From Clostridia bacterium (GTDB taxonomy: Bacteria > Bacillota > Clostridia > Christensenellales > UBA1242), in NCBI GenBank assembly GCA_028694075.1, contig JAQUUD010000050.1:1-8077 (forward strand): a DNA stretch of 8,077 bases, read 5' to 3'. Below the pieces are notes generated by a model that searched no databases, was not told the origin of the DNA, and worked only from the letters and a program-made list of their open reading frames with translations. Below, one piece after another: positions 1 through 5,069 of the stretch. The translations under genes and the position numbers were made by a program. How positions within the stretch are numbered: the first letter of the stretch is position 1; the number at the start of each line of letters is the position of its first letter.

Positions 1-239
1 CTATGTATGCGGATATTTTTGGCACAATTCCAATCGCCGAAGCATTGTTTGCAAAATGCGTTGGTGTTGGGACAATTCTTGCATTTATGATGAGTGTAAC
101 GGCACTAAGTTTGCCAAGTATGATAATGCTAAGGCGTGCAGTAAAACCAAAGTTATTATGGGCGTTTATAGGGATTGTGACGGTTGGGATTATCTTAATA
201 GGATATATTTTTAACGCGTTCAACTTCCTATTTATATAG
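1..239 (+). CDS. Permease, DUF318/UPF0718 (ArsP-like) family, C-terminal end only
   Basis: This is the last 78 codons of a polytopic membrane permease that begins left of the window; its reading frame starts at base 3 and ends with TAG. The segment FGTIPIAEALF, followed by a hydrophobic stretch with a PSMIML motif and a final hydrophobic helix (about residues 52-76), matches my memory of the predicted permeases of Pfam DUF318, which include the organoarsenical exporter ArsP. Two membrane segments are visible. It is followed 19 bases later by a ferredoxin-like gene with its own AAGGAG site and then by a small thioredoxin-fold gene, a pairing often seen for these permeases near arsenic or other thiol-reactive metalloid genes. 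The substrate cannot be told from this fragment. The family call is fairly sure; an arsenic role is inference. Confidence 0.7.
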   Translation, partial: MYADIFGTIPIAEALFAKCVGVGTILAFMMSVTALSLPSMIMLRRAVKPKLLWAFIGIVTVGIILIGYIFNAFNFLFI

Positions 240-258
240 CAAAAAAGGAGAAAAAAAT

Positions 259-504
259 ATGTCAAAAAATTGGTATCCAATAATTGGTTATGACAAATAT
301 ATTAAATGTGGCAATTGTTATAGCAAATGCAAAAAGAAAGTTTACGAAGTAAAAGATGGTTCACCAGTTGTAAAAAATCCAGATAATTGTGTTGAGGGTT
401 GCAAAGGCTGTGCAGGGTTTTGCCCCACTGATGCCATAAGTTATTTTGGAGATAATTGTAAAATAAAATCACAATGTTCTTGTGGTGGAAATTGTAAAAA
501 ATAA
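259..504 (+). CDS. Small ferredoxin-like cysteine-rich protein (4Fe-4S type)
   Basis: An 81-residue cytosolic protein, probably an electron carrier with iron-sulfur clusters. Cysteines C17, C20 and C24 form a first group, and C44, C48, C51 and C55-Pro a second group spaced C-x3-C-x2-C-x3-C-P, as in bacterial ferredoxins. The usual first ligand of group one is replaced by Tyr14 (codon TAT, one base from the Cys codon TGT), so one cluster may be 3Fe-4S or incomplete. A C-terminal tail adds C67, C73, C75 and C79, which goes beyond a minimal ferredoxin and could bind metal. The start follows an AAAGGAG site, and the next gene begins 12 bases downstream, so it is in one operon with the permease and the thioredoxin-fold genes. 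Its partner and substrate are unknown. Confidence 0.75.
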   Translation: MSKNWYPIIGYDKYIKCGNCYSKCKKKVYEVKDGSPVVKNPDNCVEGCKGCAGFCPTDAISYFGDNCKIKSQCSCGGNCKK

Positions 505-516
505 AAGGAGAAAAAT

Positions 517-756
517 ATGAAAATTGTAGCGTTAGGTGGTTGTTGTAGTAAAAGTCAACAGAATTACGAAAATGCAAAGATTGCTGCTAAAAACTGCGGA
601 ATAACTGATGAAGTTATGCAAGAAAAAGACGTCGAAAAGATTATGGCTTATGGAGTTATGGCAACCCCTGCACTCGTAATTGACAACAAAGTTGTGTCAA
701 TGGGACGTATGCTTACAGTTGAGCAAATTGAAAAAATAATAAAGATGAAACAGTAG
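517..756 (+). CDS. Small thioredoxin-fold protein (redox-active disulfide protein 2 / MTH895-like)
   Basis: A 79-residue protein with the compact thioredoxin fold of the MTH895/TM0996 group: a beta strand, an active-site turn, a helix, then MATPALVIDNKVV with the conserved cis-proline (P51) and a last helix. These proteins act in the cytosol as thiol-disulfide partners and often lie beside DUF318 permeases. The active site is unusual: instead of C-x-x-C it reads GGCCSKS, with neighbouring cysteines C9-C10 and no second cysteine two residues on; C27 is the only other cysteine. A permease next to a GGCC-type thioredoxin also recalls the SaoE/SaoT pair linked to selenoproteins, but that is from memory and uncertain. 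AAGGAG lies 8 bases before the ATG. Confidence 0.75.
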   Translation: MKIVALGGCCSKSQQNYENAKIAAKNCGITDEVMQEKDVEKIMAYGVMATPALVIDNKVVSMGRMLTVEQIEKIIKMKQ

Positions 757-794
757 ATTAAAAAAAATAAAAACACAAACAATAAGGAGGAAAT

Positions 795-1350
795 ATGTCT
801 AATCGCCAACAACGACGATCAGAATTGCGAAAAAACGCAAAAATACAAGCAAGAAAAGATGAAAAAATAAATATAATGAGAATATTAAACAAAGAAAACA
901 AAAAAAAGATAATGTGGATATAAAAATTTTAGATACTGGCGTTTTTTTAAAAAGAACTGGAAAAAGGTTGTCATTAGCCTAGTTGCAGTTGTGTTTGTCA
1001 TTGGAGCAGTTATTGGATTTGCTTCTGCACCCCAACAAGGCAAATATGGACAAATAATTTCTGGAAATCCAACTTTAATAGATATTGGAAGTACAAGTTG
1101 TGTTCCTTGTCAGCAATTACAACCAGTTTTGGTTTCACTCGGCTCAGAGTATGATGGAGTTATAAACATAGAATTTTATGACTGCTGGAATACCACAGAA
1201 GGTGCAGAAATGGCTACAAGATATAACGCAGAAACCATACCTACACTAATATTTTTAGATGGGAACGGCAATGTGGTCGCAAGAATGACTGGTTATAATG
1301 AACAATCAGTTATTGAAGCCAAATTTAGATCTTTGGGGTGGATAGAATGA
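795..1350 (+). pseudogene. Membrane-anchored extracytoplasmic thioredoxin, broken by two frameshifts
   Basis: An AAGGAGG site at 784-790 precedes ATG 795, but the frame stops at 921-923 after 42 codons. Adding one A to the A6 run at 862-867 and one T to the T7 run at 942-948 joins three frames into a coherent 185-residue protein. It has a basic cytosolic N-terminus (MSNRQQRRSELRK), one membrane segment (about residues 59-79, VVISLVAVVFVIGAVIGFA) and a thioredoxin domain outside the cell. That domain has the CVPC active site (C103 and C106 of the repaired protein; bases 1099-1110) and the cis-proline loop TIPT. Bases 913-1350 are open in the last frame, with a possible GTG at 991 inside the membrane helix that has no ribosome binding site. 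It overlaps ccdA by ATGA, which fits CcdA as its electron donor. The thioredoxin identity is firm; whether the gene is truly broken is not. Confidence 0.8.
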
Positions 1351-2000
1351 TAAATGAATTTTTAGAAACATTAGGAAATGCAATCGCAACAAATTTTTGG
1401 CTGGGAATCCTTCTTGCTTTCCTTGCGGGAATAATAATTGTTTTTACTCCTTGCTCGCTTTCAAGTATTCCACTTTTAGTTGGATATGTTGGTGGCGCAG
1501 GAACTACAAAAAAGAAAGCCTTTTTATATTCAGTTTTTATTTGTCTTGGACAAACTATTGTGTTTGTAGTTTTAGGAATTTTAGCAGGAACACTTGGTAT
1601 GCTTATGGGCATTGGGGGATTTGGAAAAGTTTGGACTTTTATTTTATCTGCCCTAATGATTTTTATGGCACTTGAAGTTTGGGGAATTACAAATGTTTTG
1701 TCTAAATTTCAACGAAAAAAAGGTTGCGACTGCTCGGGTGAAACTTGCGAAATTAAAGATAAGCCATCAAAAAAAGGAATTCTTGGGGCATTGCTTGTTG
1801 GAATGACAGGAGCATTATTTGCATCGCCTTGTGCAACGCCAGTTTTAACAGCTATGCTTGCGTACACAACGCAAACAAGTTTTGGTTGGTGGGCGGGCGG
1901 AATTTTACTTCTTGCCTATTCAATAGGCCACAGTTTGCTACTTATTTTAGCAGGGACAAGTATCGGCTTTGTAAGACAATTTAACTCATCTAAAAAATAG
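1347..2000 (+). CDS. ccdA: CcdA/DsbD-type transmembrane thiol-disulfide carrier, cut short by TAG
   Basis: CcdA moves reducing equivalents across the membrane through one cysteine pair, reducing thioredoxin-like partners outside the cell. The two hallmark membrane cysteines are present: C36 in FTPCSLSSIP and C162 in FASPCATPVL. Hydrophobic stretches give five membrane segments. The cytosolic loop carries extra cysteines (C127, C129, C134) that typical CcdA loops need not have. The start ATG 1347 overlaps the thioredoxin stop (ATGA), so translation is probably coupled. The frame ends at TAG 1998-2000 after 217 residues, yet the same frame stays open for 28 more codons to TGA 2085-2087 and encodes IIFGTLIFAFGVYLFINGMF, an obvious sixth helix. 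The gene therefore appears truncated by one nonsense codon. TAG is an ordinary stop elsewhere here, so recoding is unlikely. Confidence 0.85.
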   Translation: MINEFLETLGNAIATNFWLGILLAFLAGIIIVFTPCSLSSIPLLVGYVGGAGTTKKKAFLYSVFICLGQTIVFVVLGILAGTLGMLMGIGGFGKVWTFILSALMIFMALEVWGITNVLSKFQRKKGCDCSGETCEIKDKPSKKGILGALLVGMTGALFASPCATPVLTAMLAYTTQTSFGWWAGGILLLAYSIGHSLLLILAGTSIGFVRQFNSSKK

Positions 2001-2176
2001 CAAACCGCATCAAAAATTTTAAAAATAATTTTTGGGACTTTAATATTTGCTTTTGGCGTATACCTTTTTATCAACGGAATGTTTTGACAAATGAGCACTT
2101 TAAATGTATTTATAAAAAAATAAATAAAAATTAAATAAAACAATGTCAATTAGTTGTTGGACATACTTTTTTTATA

Positions 2177-2321
2177 GGTTGCAAATGTATGCAACGCACT
2201 CCGTTTTAGGCAAATTTAGACCGATTTAGAACGAAAATTAAAGTTATTTGACTGGAAGTTTTAACAGAACTTTTGGTCTTTTTTTATTACTATTGTTTGC
2301 CTAAATTTTGGTTGCAAATGT
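2177..2321 (+). repeat. 12-bp direct repeat GGTTGCAAATGT flanking a terminator
   Basis: GGTTGCAAATGT occurs at 2177-2188 and again at 2310-2321. The first copy also forms a short inverted repeat, GTTGCA-N6-TGCAAC, at 2178-2195. The copies bracket the intrinsic terminator at 2250-2285. This lies in the gene-less stretch 2088-2416, which otherwise holds only the two terminators and A/T-rich sequence. Function unknown; it may be chance or decayed sequence. Confidence 0.4.
2250..2285 (+). terminator. Intrinsic terminator after the redox operon
   Basis: The stem starts at GAC 2250 and ends at GTC 2278, with 11 pairs (three of them G-U) around a 7-base loop TTAACAG. Seven T residues follow at 2279-2285. 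It sits 163 bases after the ccdA frame finally closes and would end transcription of the permease-ferredoxin-thioredoxin-ccdA operon. Confidence 0.7.
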
Positions 2322-2369
2322 GAGAAAAAATACAGCAAATATTTTTTGTGAGATTTTGGGCAAAAAAAT

Positions 2370-2412
2370 AAAACTCGTAGAAGTGCCTAAATTAAAGGAC
2401 TTTACGAGTTTT
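2370..2412 (-). terminator. Bidirectional terminator-like hairpin downstream of the tRNA-Thr remnant
   Basis: AAAACTCGTA (2370-2379) pairs perfectly with TACGAGTTTT (2403-2412), and inner bases can extend the stem. On the - strand the hairpin follows the CCA end of the tRNA fragment and runs into ATTTTTTT (complement of 2362-2369), so it looks like the original terminator of the tRNA-Thr gene. On the + strand it ends in a shorter T run and could also stop transcription. Confidence 0.6.
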
Positions 2413-2416
2413 TATT

Positions 2417-2463
2417 TGGAGCTGGTGGCGGGAATTGAACCCGCGATCTCCGCCTTACCAAGG
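2417..2463 (-). tRNA. 3' half of tRNA-Thr(GGU), truncated; probable attachment-site remnant
   Basis: Read on the - strand, this holds the anticodon loop TTGGTAA (anticodon GGT, complement of 2457-2459), the 3' anticodon stem GGCGG, a 5-base variable loop, the T arm GCGGG-TTCAATT-CCCGC, the acceptor strand CACCAGC, discriminator T and an encoded CCA. The 5' half is absent: the next bases can pair with the anticodon stem for only two positions, and no GCTGGTG-like acceptor strand lies nearby. A tRNA segment running from anticodon loop to CCA is what a tyrosine-recombinase element leaves at its far end after integrating in a tRNA gene. A decayed tRNA gene is the alternative. Confidence 0.8.
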
Positions 2464-2640
2464 TAATAAGCCAATCCCAAAGGGTAAAACACCACTCGCC
2501 AAACGCCCCATATTTACAAGCATTTTGCCACTTAAAACAGCATTGCCAGTAAATCAAATTCAAAAAGTACTGGCTCTTACTGGAAATAGATTTTTTGATG
2601 CAAATCTTTATCAAATTTATGGAAAATTTTGGAAATTATA
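2464..2640. other. Non-coding stretch between the tRNA remnant and the ATPase gene
   Basis: Together with 2088-2416 this makes a gene-less gap of more than 570 bases. A + strand frame is open here up to TAG 2639-2641, but its only ATG lies inside the tRNA remnant, it has no ribosome binding site and I do not recognise its product. It may be the tail of a gene cut by the integration event. The inverted repeat TTACC-AA-GGTAA (2455-2466) spans the anticodon loop and the junction. Confidence 0.4.
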
Positions 2641-2647
2641 GTATAAT
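2620..2647 (+). promoter_or_regulatory. Possible promoter of the RloC-like gene
   Basis: A perfect -10 box TATAAT lies at 2642-2647, with a weak -35 TGGAAA at 2620-2625 (16-base spacer). Transcription would start near 2654, at the edge of the AAAGGAG site, giving an unusually short leader. The -10 is clear, but the -35 is poor, so this is tentative. Confidence 0.35.
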
Positions 2648-2652
2648 GTGAC

Positions 2653-2659
2653 AAAGGAG
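2653..2659 (+). promoter_or_regulatory. Ribosome binding site that decides the ATPase start (ATG 2666)
   Basis: AAAGGAG at 2653-2659 is 6 bases before ATG 2666. The in-frame ATG at 2660 touches the site directly, and the in-frame GTG at 2648 lies upstream of it, so 2666 is the best start. Confidence 0.75.
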
Positions 2660-2665
2660 ATGATT

Positions 2666-4048
2666 ATGTTAAAAGAGCAGTATAATTTTAAAATTTCCAC
2701 AAAGAACATAGGACCTCTTCAATCTTTAAACTTTAACGATAATTTTGATGCTACAAATAGTAATAAAAAAGTTGCTATATATGCGAAAAACGGATCTGGT
2801 AAAACTATGATTTCAAAATTATTTTCATTATGTGGTAAAAGTGAAAGTGAACTTGCTTCTTATAATTCTGCTAAACTAGTTACAAAAGGCCAACTGACTG
2901 CCAATTTCTCTTTTAAGTTATCACCTTCTAATCAATCAAATAAAACACTTAATATTTTTTTGATCAAAAATGGGAAAACAACTATCAATAATAATACAGA
3001 TTATATCTTTCACGTATTTAATAGTGAATATGTAAAAGAAAACATTGAAACTAACAAGTATGCCCCAAACGATAAAATAGAGGGTTATGTTATTGGCAAA
3101 ATCAATATTGATTTAAGTCAAGACGAAAATAATTTAAAAATATTAAAAGAAAAATCGGAAAAAGAATTACAAGATATCAAAGAAATATATTTAAAAAATG
3201 TTAAAGAACTTGACTTGTTAAAAATAGATAAAAAAACAAAAGAATATAAAGATTTCACTTTTGAATCAATATTTCAACCCATGGAAAATATTTCAATTTA
3301 TTATTCTGATTTATTGGCACAACACAATTCTTTAAAATCATTGCCAGATGATTTCCCCAACATTCAAGAGCTTGCATTTCAAGTCGAAGAAGAAATTTAT
3401 AATTCATTTGATTTTTTAAATACAAAATACATTAAAAGTCAAATGGCAAAAGAAATCAGAGATGATATAACAAACAATTTTGATTTTATATCTTTTGGTA
3501 TAAAAAAATATGCTAGTGATAAATCTATTTGCCCATTTTGCAAAGCGACTATAGATAAAGATTCACAGCAAATTATTAATAATTACATAATATTTTTAGA
3601 CGATAAAGAATCAAAGAGCATAAGTAAAGCAAAAGAATACCAAAAGCATGTATTATTGCAAATAAATAATATTGAGAATTTAAAAGGAGATTATACAAAT
3701 GTAAAGAATAGTTTTGAGAGTTTAAAAAAATATCTACCTAGCCAAAAAGAAACTTATTTAGATGATATAAATAACCTTGACGAAACCATTGCTAAGCTTA
3801 CTGAAATAGTAGAAACATTAAAACTAAAAATTAATGACATCTCATTGGGAATAGACATTACTAAGAAAAAAGAACCACTTATTAAAGATTTACAATTAAT
3901 TATTAATGCTGTTGAAAAAATAAATAAAAAAATATCAAAAATTAATCAAATTAAAAACAAGATAGGCGAAGAAAGATTGTTATTAAATAGAAAGCTTTGT
4001 GAATCTAAGCGCCAAGAAACTATTTTCTTCTTGAAAAAAATATTATAG
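2666..4048 (+). CDS. RloC/PrrC-like AAA_13 ATPase, N-terminal part (frameshifted gene)
   Basis: This is the first 460 residues of an AAA_13 (Pfam PF13166) ABC-type ATPase, whose best-known members are the anticodon nucleases PrrC and RloC. The Walker A loop AKNGSGKT is at residues 40-47, with Ala where the first Gly is usual. HVFNSEYVKENIE follows, typical of AAA_13 proteins. Two long charged helical stretches (about 140-280 and 300-450) flank CPFC at 289-292, which looks like a Rad50-type zinc hook, a feature of RloC but not of PrrC. The frame ends at TAG 4048, just after an A7 run at 4034-4040. One more A would continue it as LKKNIIDYKDTEQKYK into the downstream frame, giving one protein of 738 residues, close to RloC length. 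Family is sure; RloC rather than another AAA_13 protein is likely. Confidence 0.85.
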   Translation: MLKEQYNFKISTKNIGPLQSLNFNDNFDATNSNKKVAIYAKNGSGKTMISKLFSLCGKSESELASYNSAKLVTKGQLTANFSFKLSPSNQSNKTLNIFLIKNGKTTINNNTDYIFHVFNSEYVKENIETNKYAPNDKIEGYVIGKINIDLSQDENNLKILKEKSEKELQDIKEIYLKNVKELDLLKIDKKTKEYKDFTFESIFQPMENISIYYSDLLAQHNSLKSLPDDFPNIQELAFQVEEEIYNSFDFLNTKYIKSQMAKEIRDDITNNFDFISFGIKKYASDKSICPFCKATIDKDSQQIINNYIIFLDDKESKSISKAKEYQKHVLLQINNIENLKGDYTNVKNSFESLKKYLPSQKETYLDDINNLDETIAKLTEIVETLKLKINDISLGIDITKKKEPLIKDLQLIINAVEKINKKISKINQIKNKIGEERLLLNRKLCESKRQETIFFLKKIL

Positions 4049-4077
4049 ATTACAAAGATACTGAACAAAAATACAAA

Positions 4078-4881
4078 GTGCTTAAAAATGTCATTGAGGA
4101 TAAAAAAAGTAAAATAAAAAAATATAAGAAATCCGAAGTAGCGAAAGACATAAAAAAATATTTAGATGAAAGTAAATTTGCCATTATATTTAAAGAACAA
4201 ATAATAAATGGGGAAATGGAAGATATTTTAAGTGATGGAGAAAAAAGTATTATAGCATTGTGCTATTATTTAGCATCTATTCATCTATTAGTAGAAAAAG
4301 AAAGCGATTATTCAAAAATTTGCTATATTATTGATGATCCAATATCTAGTATGGATTTTTCTTATGTATTTTGTGTCAGTCGCTTAATTGATACTTTTTG
4401 TAAAGCTGACAACACTACTAGAAATCCAGTTATTGTTTTGACTCACAATTTAGAATTTATGAACATATTAATAAAGAACAAAATAATTGATTTAAAATAT
4501 ATATTATCGCAAAGCCATATTTCTACTCTTTCCAAGGAATTGATTTCTCCGTATGAACATCATTTAATTGACATAATAAATATTTCAAAAAATGGAACAT
4601 CTCCTACACACACAACAGCCAATTCCTTAAGATACTTAATTGAATCAATTTGGAAATTTATTAAACCGGATTTGCAGAATGTCGAAGAATTTATATTGCA
4701 AGAAGAATTATTTAAGAATAATGAATATATTATAACTATAATCAATGATTTCTCTCATGGAGCGATAAGACAAGAAATTGGATATACTGACGAACAAATA
4801 AAAAATGCTTGTGATTGTTTAGTTTATTATATTGAAAAAAATTTTCCAAGACAGATAAAGTTAATTGAAAATCAATTATAG
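4078..4881 (+). CDS. RloC/PrrC-like AAA_13 ATPase, C-terminal part (out of frame with 5' part)
   Basis: The GTG at 4078 has no ribosome binding site; the same frame is open upstream to the A7 run at 4034-4040, so this is the second half of one gene. In repaired numbering it holds the ABC signature LSDGEKS (522-528), Walker B CYIIDD ending in D557-D558, the D-loop SSMD and the switch histidine H594 in LTHNLEF. Beyond the ATPase core lies R656-x3-E660 (RYLIE) and H698 (DFSHGAI). PrrC uses Arg320, Glu324 and His356 to cut the tRNA anticodon loop; the R-x3-E spacing is identical and the gap to His is similar (38 versus 32). If intact, the protein would sense damage to restriction and cleave tRNA to stop translation. 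The triad assignment is my inference. A terminator follows at 4905. Confidence 0.82.
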   Translation: MLKNVIEDKKSKIKKYKKSEVAKDIKKYLDESKFAIIFKEQIINGEMEDILSDGEKSIIALCYYLASIHLLVEKESDYSKICYIIDDPISSMDFSYVFCVSRLIDTFCKADNTTRNPVIVLTHNLEFMNILIKNKIIDLKYILSQSHISTLSKELISPYEHHLIDIINISKNGTSPTHTTANSLRYLIESIWKFIKPDLQNVEEFILQEELFKNNEYIITIINDFSHGAIRQEIGYTDEQIKNACDCLVYYIEKNFPRQIKLIENQL

Positions 4882-4904
4882 ATTCATATCAAAGTTTAGT
4901 AATT

Positions 4905-4937
4905 GGTCAATTTCAATAGAATGAAGTTGACCTTTTT
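4905..4937 (+). terminator. Intrinsic terminator after the RloC-like gene
   Basis: GGTCAATTTCA (4905-4915) and TGAAGTTGACC (4922-4932) form an 11-pair stem with one G-U and a 6-base loop, followed by TTTTT (4933-4937). It begins 24 bases after the ATPase stop codon, separating that gene from the next transcription unit. Confidence 0.8.
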
Positions 4938-4983
4938 CTATATAAAAATAGAGTTGCTTTTGTAGATTGGCATAAATCAATAA

Positions 4984-5028
4984 TTATCGGCAACAATTAT
5001 TGTAAATTGGTTGACTATTTGCCGATAA
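4984..5028 (+). promoter_or_regulatory. 10-bp inverted repeat, candidate operator
   Basis: TTATCGGCAA (4984-4993) and TTGCCGATAA (5019-5028) are perfect inverted copies 25 bases apart. The right arm lies inside the -35/-10 spacer of the next promoter, where a bound repressor would block RNA polymerase; the left arm lies upstream of the -35. The 35-bp distance between arm centres could suit two dimers or a looped complex. The helix-turn-helix of the downstream Fic protein is an obvious candidate binder, but this is inference. The G/C-rich centres stand out in A/T-rich surroundings. Confidence 0.55.
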
Positions 5029-5039
5029 CGGAATATAAT
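5011..5039 (+). promoter_or_regulatory. Consensus sigma-70/SigA promoter for the membrane protein-fic operon
   Basis: TTGACT (5011-5016), a 17-base spacer and a perfect TATAAT (5034-5039). Transcription would begin near 5046, leaving a leader of about 24 bases with GGAG at 5059-5062 before ATG 5070. It is the strongest promoter in the window and overlaps the inverted repeat. Confidence 0.8.
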
Positions 5040-5069
5040 AAGTTGTATTTAATAAAATGGAGTTAATAA

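Noticed and set aside
302..577. - strand frame opposite the ferredoxin-like gene
   Set aside because: Shadow of two well-supported + strand genes, with no recognisable product.
1338..1346. GTG 1338 as the ccdA start
   Set aside because: ATG 1347 forms the typical ATGA overlap with the thioredoxin stop and fits family length better.
1325..1675. - strand frame 1325-1612 and + strand frame 1397-1675 within ccdA
   Set aside because: Both are shadows of ccdA, which has clear family motifs.
1998..2000. TAG recoded as an amino acid (alternative genetic code)
   Set aside because: TAG ends the permease (237-239), the small thioredoxin (754-756) and the ATPase (4879-4881) at natural family ends, so it is a normal stop here.
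1916..2149. 77-codon - strand frame over the end of ccdA
   Set aside because: Opposite the sixth-helix coding sequence; composition is as expected from antisense of a membrane helix.
2143..2172. ATGTC...GACAT hairpin followed by a T run as a second terminator
   Set aside because: Only five pairs around a 12-base loop; too weak beside the good terminator at 2250.
2402..2614. 70-codon - strand frame ending in RRSRVQFPPPAP
   Set aside because: This peptide is the well-known false translation of a tRNA 3' half; the bases are the tRNA-Thr remnant.
2417..2640. tRNA-Thr interrupted by an intron in the anticodon loop
   Set aside because: No 5' tRNA half (a GCACCAGC-like acceptor complement) appears in the following bases up to the ATPase gene, and no intron core is visible.
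2435..2641. 68-codon + strand frame
   Set aside because: Its start lies inside the tRNA remnant, there is no ribosome binding site, and no family is recognisable.
2648..2665. GTG 2648 as the ATPase start
   Set aside because: It lies upstream of the AAAGGAG site that correctly spaces ATG 2666.
4078..4080. GTG 4078 as the start of an independent gene
   Set aside because: There is no ribosome binding site, and the frame continues upstream to the A7 run, where one base restores the ATPase.
4560..4745. - strand frame within the ATPase C-terminal part
   Set aside because: Shadow of a frame carrying conserved motifs.
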